DNA of 64,000 nucleotides from Karalla daura (Eukaryota; Chordata; Actinopteri; Chaetodontiformes; Leiognathidae): positions 188,501 to 252,500 of the forward strand of contig CM055189.1 of NCBI GenBank assembly GCA_029224185.1, read 5' to 3'. The notes below the pieces were generated by a model that was not told the DNA's origin, made no database searches, and saw only the letters and a program-made list of their open reading frames with translations. Both the position numbers and the translations under genes were made by a program. Of the stretch, positions 16,078 to 29,774 are shown piece after piece; position 1 is the stretch's first letter, and the number at the start of each line of letters is the position of its first letter.

Positions 16078-17051
16078 CTGCAGCGCTGCAGCAAACTTTT
16101 CTCCATCCAGCGAGTCGTTGTTTGGTTCATGATACTACCGTGTAATACAACGAGCTCAGTGCTACGGAACCAGGGCCAGAGCTGTGATCTACCAGGACCA
16201 GAACCAGAACCAGAGCTGTGAGGGTAGAGGGTAGAACCAGAACCAGAGCTGTGTGGTAGATCACAGCTCTGGTTCTGGTCCAGGACCAGGACCAGGACCA
16301 GGACCAGCCTGTTAGGGACTGTCCGGTCAGGATGATGCTACAAACAAACCTCAGTATCTGTAATTCTAGGTTTTTGTAATTTTAGGTCATTGCAATTTCA
16401 GTTCTATTCGTCCAGGACTGAGAAAATGAATTAATGTTTTAGAACAAAGAAACACATTCATACATTTCATCAACACTGAATCAATTATTAAGATCTCAAA
16501 TAATCACTGAACTAGACACAGTGAGGCGGTCTGTTTCTTTCAACAGCTGGTCAACCTGTCCCTAACCAGCTCCCGGTGCAGTGGAGTGTCATTATCTTCA
16601 ACCTGGTCTATCTGAATGAGGTTTGGACCCAAAGGAGCTGGGCTGGTTCTGGTTCTGCTGGTCCAGTCACTGGTGCTGCTGCTGGACTGATGATCTTTGT
16701 GTTTGAGGAACTTATTGATCCCAGATGTTTGAATTGGAATATTTTATCCAACTTTACCAAAGTTATGTAACTGAGTAGAAGGGGGGTGCAGGGTCCATAG
16801 ACCGTCCTCCAAGGGCTGGCACACCACCCTCCAGCTATCTCCATCCAAGGCTTGTTCCTTGGTTTGTTCCTTCTTATGCAAGCAGAAGTTCTTCTGGGGT
16901 TCATTATCAGTGATGGTCCTCCTGACTCCTGACTCTGTGTGTGTGTATGTGTGTGTGTGTCTGTGTGTGTGTGTTGGGGTGCTTCCTGCTTTTGGTTGCT
17001 CTGGCCACACCACAGTGACTCACATCAAATCCTACGTTCCACTGAGTTGAG

Positions 17052-17092
<41 letters not shown>

Positions 17093-18978
17093 CCAGTTAA
17101 AGTTTACTCAGTTCCAGTTCGTATGCATCTGCTCGGGACTTTTTCCATTGATCCTGGTCCAGAGATATGTTTAGGCTCTGGATCCAGAGTCCAGACCCCC
17201 TAGCGGTCTGGACCACAGCAGAACCGGAACCTGGTCCAGGAACTTGTTCAGGTGGAGGGACTGAGCCAGGCTCTGCCCCTGAAGAACTCAGGAATGATCT
17301 GAAGACCTTCCTCCATGGTGCAGCTCTACAGATCCTGGACTAGACACATCAGGGTTGAATGGTCTCAGAGACTAAACACACCACGCTGTAGAGTGCAAGC
17401 TGCTGATTGGTTGGATGCTGCAGACTCCGCCCCTTTTATGTCAGCATGCTCAGACTGATGGTTGGAGAAGTGAAGAACAGCCTAGAACACTGTTTCAGCT
17501 GGAGGCAGATTGAAGCTCCTGTTCCTCGTGCTCCTCCTGTTCCTCCTGCTCCTCCTGCTCCTCCTGCTCCTCCTGCTCCTCCTGTGTCTCTCTGTTCAGA
17601 AGATAACGTCTCTGTCTCTGTCTGTCAGGAGCTGGTGTCCAACCCAGAGTTCATCCTGGGAGGAGCCACGAGGACTGACATCTGTCAGGGAGCACTGGGT
17701 GAGTACTGTCCCTGAACGCACCATGGCCCTCAATCTGTCCCTGAACGCACCATGGCCCTCAATCTGTCCCTGAACGCACCGTGGCCCTCAGACTGTCCCT
17801 GAATGCACCATGGCCCTCAATCTGTCCCTGAACGCACCGTGGCCCTCAGACTATCCCTGAACGCACCATGGTGCTCAGACTGTCCCTGAATGCACCATGG
17901 CCCTCGATCTGTCCCTGAACGCACTATGGCCCTCAGACTATCCCTGAACGCACCATAGCCCTCAATCTGTCCCTGAACGCACCGTGGCCCTCAGACTGTC
18001 CCTGAATGCACCATGGCCCTCAATCTGTCCCTGAACGCACCGTGGCCCTCAGACTATCCCTGAACGCACCATGGTGCTCAGACTGTCCCTGAATGCACCA
18101 TGGCCCTCGATCTGTCCCTGAACGCACTATGGCCCTCAGACTATCCCTGAACGCACCATAGCCCTCAATCTGTCCCTGAACGCACCGTGGCCCTCAGACT
18201 GTCCCTAAACGCACCATGGCCCTCAATCTGTCCCTGAACGCACCATGGCCCTCAGACTATCCCTGAACGCACCATGGCCCTCAGACTATCCCTGAACGCA
18301 CCATGGCCCTCAGACTATCCCTGAACGCACCATGGTGCTCAGACTGTCCCTGAACGCTCCGTGGCCCTCAGACTGTCCCTGAACGCACCACAGATAGTTG
18401 TGATGCACTCATGGTGATTTTCAGTTGGGTCTCTTTCTCTTTAATTAATCAGAGACGTGCTGAGCAGCTTTTGTTCCTCGAGCCGATGAAGGTTTGGAGT
18501 TTGCTGCTGTGTTTCTGTCTGTTGTTGGAGTTTCTGGAGGTTTTAAAGTTGGTTTCAAACAGTTTGAGATCATGGCTCTGCTACTTTTGTTTCCAGTTCT
18601 GTGGACATGTCGTCTCTTCTAGTTGTTTTTTTCCAAATTAGATTTTTCTGAAGCTGCTAGGTTAAAGTCTTGTCAGTCACCAAACGACAGGATGAGTTGG
18701 GATCATGACAGGAAGGAGCTGTTGCTGTTTCAAGGCATTGTTCTGAACATGTGGGAGCCGAGTGACTGGTTGTCAAGCAGCCGGCAGGACGGGCCCTGAC
18801 AGCGGCCCCGAGGCCTGAACCACACTGGCCCTGATGAGAAGCAGCTGAGCTGCTGCGTCCTGATTGGCTGAGCAGGAGGGAGCAGCAGGAAGAGGCCTGC
18901 ACGCTATTGTTGAGTGAGAGAGAAAAATCTGAGAGAAACAGTGAAGAAGTCTGGTGCCAGCCAGCCAGGACACACCCT

Positions 18979-19016
<38 letters not shown>

Positions 19017-19062
19017 TGTGGTTATGACTCACCCACATGTAGGAAGTAGAAACACACGCTGT

Positions 19063-19098
<36 letters not shown>

Positions 19099-22000
19099 CC
19101 TGTCTGCCTGCCTGCCTGTCTGTCTGTCTGTGTCTGCCTGCCTGTCTGTCTGTCTGTCTGTGTCTGTTTGTCTGTCTGTCTGCATGTTTTTACACTGTGT
19201 TTACTGGACTCTACTATGTGTGGTCCCAGTTCATTGTTTCCCACAATGCACTGGGTCAGCTGGAAGCTTCCCTGACGTGTCTGGCAGAGACGGACTGAAT
19301 GAGGCTGCAGGCTCAGATTGTTTTGTTGGGTTTACAGTGACTGTGATGTGTTTACCTGTAGCATTTGTCCACTGTGTCTAACTGGTGTATCTGATGGCAT
19401 TTTTACATCCTTTGACATTGTAACTTCAACTTCAACTCCAACTTTATTTGTTTTAATTGCCATTTCATAACAGCTGTTATCTCAGGGCACTTTACAAGGA
19501 GAGCAACAATGTGTACATAGTGAAAAACCCCCTGTCCTTAGACCCTCACAAAGGCTGAGGAACAACTCCCCAGAAAAACCCTGACAGGGAGAACAAGGAG
19601 AAACCTCAGAGAGAGACAGAGGAGGGGATCCTCCCCCAGGAGGACAGGAGGACAGAGGAGGACAGTACTGATGGCTAACAGTTCAGGATATAAATAGATC
19701 AATGAGTTGAATCAGTCCATAGTAGCAGGCAGGAGGAACCGCAGTGAGATGAGCCGGGTAGAGGTGGTCCTGGATCCAGCTCAGCCTGATGGAAGCCGGG
19801 AGGGAAAATAAAAATAATAAAAATAAAATGAAAAATAAAATAATAAAAATAAAATGAAAAATAAAAATAAGAATAAAAAGAAAATTTAAAATTAAGAATT
19901 AAAAAATAAAATATGAATAAAATTAAAATAAGAATAAAAAATAAAAATAAATAAAAATTGAAAGATAAAAAGGAGAGGAAGGGGTGGTGGGTGAGGAGAG
20001 GGAGGAAGAGGAGGAGATGGAAAACAGACAGGGAGAGGCCAAGAGGAGAGAGAGAAACTAGAGGGAGCGTGAACCTGATTCACACCCACAGAGAAGATAG
20101 AGCTCAATGTGCCGGGGACCCCCAGCAGACTCAACCTATAGCAGCTTATCTTGGATTTATCTGTAGGCTCTGTCAAAGAGGAGGGTTTCTAACCTGCTCT
20201 TAAAGGTAGAGAGGGACAGAAACTGGTAGATGGTTCCATAACATTTTAAAACGTCACCTGTTGTTATGGTCTGCTTCCTGTCAGGTGACTGCTGGCTGCT
20301 CGCCGCCATCGCCTCACTCACGCTCAACGAGTTTGTCATGGCACGAGTTGTTCCCTCGGACCAAGGCTTCGGAGACGACTATGCCGGAATCTTCCACTTC
20401 CAGGTAACAACAGCCAGCAGGTAACAGCAGGTGACAGGTAGACAGTAGAGCCTTCCACTGCATGCATATCTGATCCAGCCCCGCCCCTCTCCTGCTCTGC
20501 CCCGCCCCTCTCCTGCTCTGCCCCGCCCCTCTCCTGCTCTGCCCCGCCCCTCTCCTGCTCTGCTCCGCCCTTCTCCTGCTCTGCTCCGCCCTTCTCCTGC
20601 TCTGCTCCGCCCCTCTCCTGCTCTGCTCTACCCCGCTACGGTTCTGCTCCGGCTCTCTACGGTTCTGGAGGAGAAGCTCTGAGAGCTTGTCTGGCTGGAT
20701 CTGTGGCAGGGCCGGACTGGAGCAAACCTGCCAGGGGTGGAAGCTCAAACACTGACACGGACCAGGTCTGACCAGACCTGACCCAGACCCGGTCTGGACC
20801 GGACACGCAGGCAGTGGAAGTCAGGCTGAACAAGAGTAATGAGCAACAGTAACAAGAGGAACAGGAGTAACAAGAGTATCTGTGAATCTCTGTGTCTCTG
20901 TATCACTGTGTCTCTGTATCTCTGTATCACTGTGTCTCTGTATGTCTCTGTGTCTCTGTATCACTGTGTCTCTGTCTGTCTCTGTATCTCTGTATCACTG
21001 TGTCTCTGTGTCTCTGTGTATCTCTGTATCTCTGTAGTTCTGGCAGTTTGGGGAGTGGGTGGATGTGGTGATCGATGATCGTCTTCCGGTCAAAGATGGA
21101 GAGCTGATGTTCGTTCACTCGGCCGAGGGGAGAGAGTTCTGGAGCGCTCTGCTGGAGAAGGCTTATGCCAAGTAAGACCTGGACCTGGGACTGGACCAGG
21201 AACTGAATCTGGACCAGGTCCTGGACCAAGGCCTGGACCGAGATCTGGACCTGGACTTAGAATAGGATGAGGAGGGATAGTCCCCACCCTCCTCACCCCC
21301 TCACTCCCTTCTTAGTCTGCTTGATGTAGCATGTCGAGCATCAGAACATGTAGAACATGTCGAGCATCAGAACATGTACTTCCTCTCTGACCTCAGAGTG
21401 AACGGCTGCTACGAGGCTCTGTCTGGAGGTTCCACCACTGAGGGCTTCGAGGACTTCACTGGAGGCATCGCTGAGAACTTCGACCTGCAGAGACCTCCAG
21501 CCAACCTGTTCAGCATCATCCGCCGAGCACTGGAGGCTGGGGCACTGCTGGGCTGCTCCATCGACGTCAGTCTGACTGTCTCTTTGTGTCTATCTCTGTC
21601 TCTTTGTCTCTCTGTCTCTTTGTTCCTCTGTCTCTAACCTTTGTGTTTCTCCTCCAGATCACCAGTGCTGCAGACTCTGAGGCCGTCACGCGTCAGAAGT
21701 TGGTTAAAGGCCACGCCTACTCACTGACAGGCGCTGTGGAGGTAAAGCCCCTCCCTGACAGGAGGAGGAGACAGGAGGAGTCAGGAGGAGGTGATGGCTG
21801 GATGATGGGTGATGTCTGGTTCCAGGTAAACTACCGGGGGCGGCAGGAGAAGCTGGTGCGGATGAGGAACCCGTGGGGTCAGGTCGAGTGGACCGGAGCC
21901 TGGAGTGATGGGTGAGCAGGAGGTTCTGGTTCTGGTTCTGGGTCTGGGTCTGGGTCCGGTCCAGAGCCTAGTTCTGAGAACCTTGTTCTCCCGAGAGTTC

Positions 22001-25000
22001 ACACTATTCTTGCGGTTCCTCTGGTTGTCTGTGGTTCTCCAGGTCGTCTGAGTGGGATCAGGTCCAGGGAGACTGTCCACATGCCAACGCCGAGGATGGA
22101 GAGTTCTGGTAGGTATCACATCAGCGAGTCAGAGGTCAGGGTCAGTTGGAGGTCAGAGGTCAGGGTCAGAGGTTGGAGGTCAGAGGTCAGGGGTCTAGGT
22201 TAAGGTTGGAGGTCAGAGGTCAGGGGTCTAGGTTAGGGTCAGGGGTCACGGGTCGGGGGTCTAGGTCAGGTTCAGAGGTCAGGGGTCTAGGTCAGAGGTT
22301 GGAGGTCAGGGGTCAGAGGTTCGAGGTCACCGACATGGTCTCCTCTGTACAGGATGTCCTACAGCGACTTCCTGCGCCACTACTCCCGTATCGAGGTGTG
22401 CACTCTGACCCCGGACGCCATCGAGGACGACTCCATCAAACACTGGAGTGTCAGCAAGTTCGATGGCACCTGGAGGAGAGGATCCACGGCCGGAGGCTGC
22501 CGGAACCACCCCTGTAAGTACTGGAGGAGGAGAACCGGAGGAGGTGCAGGGGATAAGGGTTCAGGGGTTCTACCTGTTCTTACTATTATTTTCATATTGA
22601 TGTAATATTTCATTTTATTTTGAATCCGAAATTCATTCAGAATTATCAGATTATTTGTACTTTTTACATGCTTTTATTTTGTGAGGCAAAAGTTACTTTT
22701 ATTTTGACACCTACTTTGAGCTGCTTGGCCTGCAGTGTTTTGCAGGTATTTCCTGGTTCTTATCTTTCGTCATGAATCTTTGTACTCTTTGTGCTAATGT
22801 GAGTGGTAATACTGTGTATTGCTACTTTCACGGTTTGTGGAGGTCTATGGAGAGTTGGGACCAGGAAAGAGAATTCAATAAACCTGCGTCTGCACGTGTT
22901 GGGAGGGAGTCAGAGGTTCCTCATAGGGTCAAACAGACTCCATCCTCCTCCTTTAGGCTGCTTTTGTAACCTCGGTTCTCTCGGTGGCATGAGTGAGATG
23001 CCTCACTCTGGGATGTGGCCCCCATGTGTCAGACCTCAGAAGCACCTATCTCGCTGCGCCAGCCCTGATAGGCCGGTGAGGTGTGTCACTCTTCCATAGG
23101 GACGGAGCGCTGTCTGCTATGAGTATAGTATGTGGAGCGATACGCTCTAATTCAAGATAAGAAACCCTTCTCACTTGCCTGGAGAGATATCTCGCTGCTT
23201 ATTTAGAGAGCTGGGGCTAGTTCCTAACACAGGCTCAGTATCTGCCTGTGATCCCATGACACAGACAGGCTTGTCTTGAGTCCATCGGCCCAGGCAGGAG
23301 AGATTCCACACCCAGAGCAGCCCTTGTGGGGCCTTTGTTTCATTATTTTATTCTTGAAAGTACAACATATAGTAATAAAACTGCAGTTTTCCAGTATGTT
23401 TCAAAGTTGTTGAAATGTACATGTTGGTGTTAATGTATCAGTGTCTCTCCAACAGTCTGAACACTTTTTAACACTCGTTTTGCTCTGCAGTGCCGCGGTG
23501 TGAAATGTTGCTCTGGTTACATCCTGGCTGTGTGTCGCTGCAGACACGTTCTGGACCAACCCTCAGTTTGTGATCAAGCTGGAGGAGGAGGATGACGACC
23601 CGGACGATGGAGAAGTGGGCTGCAGCTTTGTGGTCGGGCTGATCCAGAAGAACCGCAGGAAGCTCCGCAAACAGGGCGAGGACATGCACACCATCGGCTT
23701 CGCCATCTACGAGGTTTGAGGGGATCCACAGGCTCTGCAGGTCTCATCAGGTCTCTCTTACCTGACCGTATCTTCTCTTCTGCTGCAGGTTCCACCACAG
23801 GTGAGCTCTGGAGCCCCAACAGCACCTTCAGGTTAAAGGTCAGAGTATAGAGCGGCTGAGATGTGTGAGGTCCTGTTCCTGCAGAGCTTCTGTCCAGTCC
23901 CTGCAGGGCCAGAGCTTTAGGGAGAAGTGCTGCAGTGAAGCCATGACCCTGGTTGACTGTAGCCTCTGCTGCTCTGTCCTGATTGGCTGCTTTCAGTTCC
24001 ACGGCCAGAGGGAAGTGCATCTGGACAAGAACTACTTCCTGACCCATGCTCAGACCGCCCGATCAGAAACCTTCATCAACCTGCGTGAGGTCAGCACTCG
24101 CTTCAAGCTGCCGCCTGGAGAGTACCTGATCGTCCCATCCACCTTCGAGCCGCACCTGAACGGGGACTTCTGCATCCGCGTCTTCTCCGAGAAGCAAACA
24201 GAGACAGTGTAAGACTCGAGGAACAGCTGCTCCACCACACAAATGTTTGGCCATGGTCTTTAAGTCCAGCTGCTGCTGCAGGTGTTTCCATTAACTCCAA
24301 TAGAGTGTGGTCCTGCTCCATCCCATAATAACCCTGGTACCATGTGGTCCTGCTCCATCCCATAATAACCATGGTACCATGTGGTCCTGCTCCATCCCAT
24401 AATAACCCTGGTACCATGTGGTCCTGCTCCATCCCATAATAACCATGGTACCATGTGGTCCTGCTCCATCCCATAATAACCCTGGTACCATGTGGTCCTG
24501 CTCCATCCCATAATAACCCTGGTACCATGTGGTCCTGCTCCATCCCATAATAACCCTGGTACCACGTGGTCCTGCTCAATCCCATAACAATCCTGGTACC
24601 ATGTGTTCCTGCTCCATCCCATAATAACCCTGGTACCATGTGTTCCTGCTCCATCCCATAATAACCCTGGTACCATGTGGTCCTGCTCCATCCCATAATA
24701 ACCCTGGTACCATGTGGTCCTGCTCCATCCCATAATAACCCTGGTACCATGTGGTCCTGCTCCATCCCATAATAACCCTGGTACCATGTGGTCCTGCTCC
24801 ATCCCATAATAACCCTGGTACCATGTGTTCCTGCTCCATCCCATAATAACCCTGGTACCATGTGGTCCTGCTCCATCCCATAATAACCCTGGTACCATGT
24901 GGTCCTGCTCCATCCCATAATAACCCTGGTACCATGTGGTCCTGGTCCCCCACTCTGAGGAAGATGGACGTCCAGAACATAGTTTTCTTAGATCTTTGAA

Positions 25001-28000
25001 TCAGATATAGAAACAGTTGAGTCTCCTCCTCTGTCCATCTGGTCTGAAGGGAACTGGTCATGTGACCCCTACTCAGGTCACGTGACCTGGTGATGTCAAC
25101 AAAGTGTTTCCATCACCCAGAACTCTACCAGACTCTTCTGGGTAGAGTCTGATAGAGTCTAGTCAGGTAGACTCTTTCAGAGGTGAGGTGATACCACCCA
25201 GCTGGAAAAGTGTCTTCTTACAGAGATTTGTTTTGGTGCTCGTCCAGTTTCAGAGTCTGGACAAAGATCCCGTCTGCCCCCAGAGCTGCAGCCTGAGCCT
25301 AGGGCTGTGTGTGTGTGTGTGTGTGTGTGTGTCCTCTCTAATGTGTGCCATCTCTGTCCCCTCAGACCCTGTGATGACCCCGTCAGCGCTGACCTGGAGG
25401 AGGTGAGTGCAGAAGCAGCCTCGGCTCAGTTATTCTGTGGTTGGTCCGAAACATCAATGTTTTTTTGCTTCATATTTTTAAATGAAATGATCAAAACAGC
25501 AGTTTAATCCTTGTGTGGGAGGCTCACCTGCCTGTTGCCGTGGTGATGTGTGCAGGAGCAGGTGTCTGACGAGGAGGTGGACGCCAGCTTCAGAGGACTC
25601 TTCTCCAAACTGGCCGGGGATGTGAGTTTGCTTCTTCCCCCTCCTTGAGGAGAAGCTGATGACATCATCATGATGTCTTTGCAGTGGGACGATGGTGTCC
25701 AGGTGTTCAGGTGTGACAAGTCTCCTGCTGTGTTTCAGGATATGGAGATCTCTGCAGTGGAGCTGAGGACCATCATGAACAAGATTGTCTCCAAACGTAA
25801 GATGTTCATCTGTTCACCTGTCAAGTCCAGTCAGCTTTATTGTCCAGACTTCATATACATACAGACATACAGCACAGGTGAAACTGCTGCCCTCTCACCC
25901 TCGGTGCAAACATAGAGCAAAGAAAAAACAGAAAAACAGTCTTAATGTTAATGTGTTCAAAGACCCCCGCGAAAGGTGAAAATCTGCAAATCTAGCATCA
26001 CCCTATTTATATTATTATTTATGTATATTTATGCCTCCTTTCCACTTTTCAAGTTGGGCTAAGCCGGGCAGAGCCGGGGTGAGCAGGGCTGAGCAGGGCT
26101 GAGCCAGGGTGAGCAGGGCTGAACAGGGCTGAGTAGGGCTGAGTAGGGCTGAGCAGGGCTGAGGAGGGCTGAGCAGGTCTGAGTAGGGCTGAGCAGGCCT
26201 GAGTAGGGCTGGGTGTCATCAGAAACACCAGCTACCAGCACCAGTTATTAAAAACAAACAAACAGAAAACTGGACTGGACACAGAGCAGTTCATACCTGG
26301 CATCCCCGTACAACCCGACTGGTTCCGTCCTCTGGTCTCTGTAGTGTTTCCTCAGTATTTTGTTTCTCTGTCTCTTTACTAACTCTTTACTCCTTGCTGT
26401 GGCAAACAGCCACACACCCAGGACCACAGTGATCCTGCCCTCCACTTCCTGCATTGTGTGTATCGTTGTTGTTGTTTTTCTTCCCCTATTTTGAACCAGC
26501 ACTCAGTGGAGTCGCAAAGAAGATGATGCCACATGCATGCTATGACGACTGGGTCCTCTCAAGGCGCCGCCACTTTTTAAAAAATGTTTATGTATACATT
26601 AAAAGCCTGCGATGCACTGAAACTGGGAAACATGAACCATGAAATAGAGAGGGAGGACTGTGCCAATGTAGCTAGTAGCTAGCTAAGTAAAGTCAACAGA
26701 CAAGGGCTCATAGGTATTTTGCAGTTAACGTATGCGCACTATGATGAAGTGAAAAAGGTGAGTTCTGCTTTTCTTGGAGTGAAGTGAGGTAGTGCATACT
26801 ACCACCTGTTCACATCCTCACCTGTCCACCTTTTCACACCTGTCCATATCCTCACCTGTCCACAGGAACTGACATTAAGACAGACGGCTTCAGCATGGAG
26901 ACCTGCAGGGTGATGGTCAACCTGATGGACGTATCCTTCATATGAAGCAGCATGTTAAGCTCTCTGATGCTAAACTAACTAGGTTACAGGCACTGGGTGG
27001 TGTTAGCACCTAGCATGCCATAGAAAGCTAGCAGAGCTCTGGTTCCTGTAGTGGAGTGTGTGAGTGCTGAGCATCCTCAACTGATCTCAGGACAGCGGAA
27101 ACGGGAAGCTAGGCCTTGGAGAGTTTGCAACTCTGTGGAAGAAGGTGCAACGCTTCCTGGTAAGATCTGACCCCTGACCTCTGACCTCTGGCCTCTGATC
27201 ACACCGTGACAAGGCCCTGTGTGTGTGTGTTCATTCCTACAGTCAATCTACAAGAAGAATGACTTGGACAACTCTGGGAGCATGAGCACTCCTGAGATGA
27301 GAGTGGCCTTCAAAGATGCAGGTCAGTCCTTATGTCCTCATGTCCTCACATCCTCACATCCTCATGTCCTCACATCCTCATGTTCTTATGTCCCCCATTT
27401 TCATGTCTCCATGTCCTCATGTCTGATCTGAGGTCAAAGCTGCAGAATCAAAATAAAAAAGTCTTCCTGTCAACATCGTTCTCTCTGTCTCTTTGTGTCC
27501 TCTACTAACACTGAACTGTGTGTGTGTTCTTCTTCTTCCTGTCTGGACTCTCAGCATTAAACTGATGCTGCTGGTATGTTACTTCCTGCTGGAGCTTCAC
27601 CTGCTCTGCAAGGGCTGTTAGCATGGTTAGCACTGTTAGTACTGTTAACATTGTTAGTGCTGGTAGCATTCACAGTTAGCATTTTTGGCACTTTTAGTGC
27701 TGGTGTCACTGCTGGTAATGTCACCAGTGTTAAAGCATTTAGCATTGTTAGCATGGTTAGCACTCACAGCACTGTTTGAGGTTCTACTCCATAAAAGCTT
27801 GACATGAAAAACAAGTTACAACAGATGAATTAGTTTTATTAAAAAGACTCAGAATCATTAGTTAGCATTAACCATGCTAAGAGTGAATTTTGGGTTGTGA
27901 CCTGCTCTGGTTCTCCAAGGCTTCACCCTCAACAACGCCATCTACCAGCTGCTGGTGGCGCGCTACTCCGACCCTGACATGACCATCGACTTCGACAACT

Positions 28001-28042
28001 TCGTGTGCTGTTTGATGAGGCTGGAGATGATGTTCAGTGAGT

Positions 28043-28093
<51 letters not shown>

Positions 28094-28369
28094 TCTACCA
28101 GTCCTGAGACATTCAGCACCAGTCTTGAGATCTGTCCTCTTCCTCAGGGATCTTCAAGAAGCTTGATGGTGAAGACAGCGGCTCCATTGAGCTAAACTTC
28201 GACCAGGTGAAAACCAGCAGCACTCTGTGTCATCTACTGCCTTTATATGAATGGAGAAATATGTTAACTACAGGGCTAATGCTCGACAAGGTGTCCAAGA
28301 TGGATGTCCAAGAGGTCTGAAGGTTGCTGTGTCCTGTTCCTGCAGTGGTTGAACTTCTCCATGATCTGA
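15631..28369 (+). CDS. Conventional calpain A (CAPN2/CAPN1 group), large subunit
   Basis: Calcium-activated cytosolic cysteine protease. The 21 exons are 15631-15867, 17629-17698, 20285-20403, 21038-21171, 21397-21565, 21658-21741, 21826-21911, 22043-22108, 22353-22513, 23544-23713, 23789-23800, 23997-24208, 25366-25402, 25556-25621, 25739-25796, 26866-26930, 27091-27159, 27243-27321, 27920-28036, 28148-28206, 28346-28369: 2094 nt, 697 residues, close to CAPN2 (700). The catalytic triad is intact: Cys in GDCWLLAAIASLTL (exon 3), His in KGHAYS (exon 6), Asn in RNPWGQVEW (exon 7). A C2-like domain follows (FKLPPGEYLIVPSTFEP), then a penta-EF-hand (DIDFDNF-type loops, exons 14-21). The end WLNFSMI and the EF-hand wording favour CAPN2-like, but the paralogue cannot be fixed without a tree. 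A 12-nt exon 11 is conserved. The intron after exon 16 looks U12-type. Confidence 0.95.
16012..16077. repeat. (CA)n microsatellite in calpain A intron 1
   Basis: Pure CA run of about 66 bp. The rest of intron 1 (15868-17628) has no gene; it includes CAGGACC-type short repeats near 16260, further CA/TG runs at 16938-17090 and a CTCCTCCTG run at 17520-17582 before the exon 2 acceptor. Confidence 0.9.
17709..18390. repeat. 29-bp minisatellite in calpain A intron 2
   Basis: About 23 copies with core CCTGAACGCACCATGGCCCT, period 29 bp, beginning about 10 bp after the exon 2 donor. Alternating variants (ATGGTGCTCAGACTG versus ATGGCCCTCAATCTG) suggest higher-order expansion. Confidence 0.93.
19430..20170. 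mobile_element. Dispersed fish repeat in calpain A intron 2
   Basis: Contains the string CAGGGCACTTTACAAGGAGA and a CAGAAAAACCCTGACAGGGA segment typical of a common teleost dispersed repeat, followed by an A-rich (AATAAAAATAAAA)n stretch at 19805-19965 and the conserved tail to about 20170. The family is assigned from memory of such strings only. Confidence 0.5.
20949..21228. repeat. Gene-conversion tract, copy 1 (calpain A exon 4 and flanks)
   Basis: Matches 30481-30760 of calpain B at a constant offset of 9532 bp. One mismatch was found over about 280 bp (20980 versus 30509 region), including intron sequence on both sides of exon 4. Confidence 0.9.
22940..23340. mobile_element. Possible dispersed repeat in calpain A intron 9
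   Basis: Segment with TAACCTCGGTTCTCTCGGTG and GAGTGAGATGCCTCACTCTG, resembling tails of a common fish interspersed repeat. No open frame or clear ends were found. The flanking intron from 22514 is AT-rich and otherwise featureless. Confidence 0.35.
24290..25135. mobile_element. Minisatellite-bearing dispersed element, copy 1
   Basis: About 17-18 copies of a 37-bp unit (core TGGTCCTGCTCCATCCCATA) at 24301-24950. A unique flank at 24951-25130 matches, in inverse orientation, 47585-47785. It sits in calpain A intron 12. Frames of up to 271 codons cross it because the unit has no stop on that strand and 37 is not a multiple of 3. Confidence 0.88.
25960..26700. mobile_element. MITE-like segment with internal decamer array, calpain A intron 15
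   Basis: An AT-rich flank with TTTCCACTTTTCAAG leads into about 17 copies of a GGGCTGAGCAG-type decamer at 26045-26210, then non-coding sequence with short inverted motifs. The decamer is the one amplified in aars2 intron 1. No transposase was seen, so this would be non-autonomous. Confidence 0.5.
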
Positions 28370-28525
28370 GCTGATCTGAAGCCTGGACCAGACTGGACCA
28401 GGCAGTGGACCGGAGCCTGGACCAGATCCTGGACCAGAGCATCATTGTTACTGCAGGAAGTCATGTTTCTGCTCCAAGCTTCTCTTCCTGTTTTTTCTGT
28501 TGTATCGATAAAGCACCTGACCCAT

Positions 28526-28531
28526 AATAAA
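28526..28531 (+). terminator. Calpain A polyadenylation signal
   Basis: AATAAA about 155 bp after the calpain A stop codon. Confidence 0.75.
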
Positions 28532-28885
28532 GCTACTCTGACAGACCTGTGTCCTGTGGCTCTGTTAGCTTAGCACCATTAGCTTAGCACCATTAGCTTA
28601 GCACTGCGCCCCCTGCACAGACTGCAGGGGGCAGAACTCAGTGGATCCATACTCAGAATGAGTCCAGCAGGTGGCGCTAACCCTGCCTCAACTGTTTGAT
28701 GATGATAAAGATGGTGAAGATGATGACGGTGCTGTATAGCCCGGCTCCTCTAGGCGGGGCTTCTCTTCCTCTTCCTCTTCCTCCTCTGTCTCCTCCTCAA
28801 CCTCCTCCTCCTCATCTCTCCAGCAGCAGCTGCACCGTCAGGAAGCCTCCCTGGACACAGCACAGCAGGTGAGTCTCACAGTGAG

Positions 28886-28940
<55 letters not shown>

Positions 28941-29168
28941 AGTGTGTGTGAGTTTGGGGAGTTATCTTCTCCATCAGCTGTAGTTAACAGGAAGTGCTCT
29001 GTAGCAGATCAGAACTGACTGACACACTGACAGCTGTCAATCACTGCATCAGCCTGGACATGGAGCCTGGTCCTTGTATTGGTCCTGGTACTGGTCTACT
29101 CTTAGTCCTATTAACTGGTCCAGCAAGTGTGACTGGAGTACAGTGTCTCTCCTGTGCCAGGGACCAGG
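28532..29168. other. Spacer between the calpains
   Basis: No gene. It contains a TTAGCTTAGCACCA triplication at 28563-28605, a CTTCCTCTTCCTC tract and a (GT)n run at 28890-28937. It probably includes the calpain B promoter and 5' leader. Confidence 0.65.
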
Positions 29169-29429
29169 ATGTGGGTGTCCGGGCAGATCCAGAGGGAGCG
29201 ACTGAAGGCTGCAGGTCTGGGCTCCTTCCAGCAGGCTGTGAACTACCTGGGCCAGGACTTCCAGGTCTTGCAGGAGGAATGTCTGCAGGACGGATCTCTG
29301 TTCGAAGACCTGGCATTCCCAGCAGCTCCAGCCTCTCTGGGCTTCCAGGAACTTGGACCATCCTCGACCAAAACCAGAGGAGTGGAGTGGAAGAGGCCGA
29401 CGGTCATCATCTATCCTATCTTATAAATA

Positions 29430-29481
<52 letters not shown>

Positions 29482-29698
29482 CACATAATATTTATAATAT
29501 ATTAATAATACTACTAATACGAACACAATAATAAGCACAGTAACTACAGTGTCCTGTGAGGGACAGTACTAACAGGTGTCTCTGATTGGCTGGTTAAGGA
29601 GCTGACTCAGCACCCTGAGTTCATTGTGGGCGGAGCCACCAGGACAGATGTGTGTCAGGGCGCCCTGGGTGAGTCAGTGTGCTCCGAGAGACTTCCTG

Positions 29699-29774
<76 letters not shown>

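Noticed and set aside
24103..24918. 271-codon frame as a possible gene
   Set aside because: A 37-bp repeat with no stops on that strand; kept only as an element feature and a low-interest finding.
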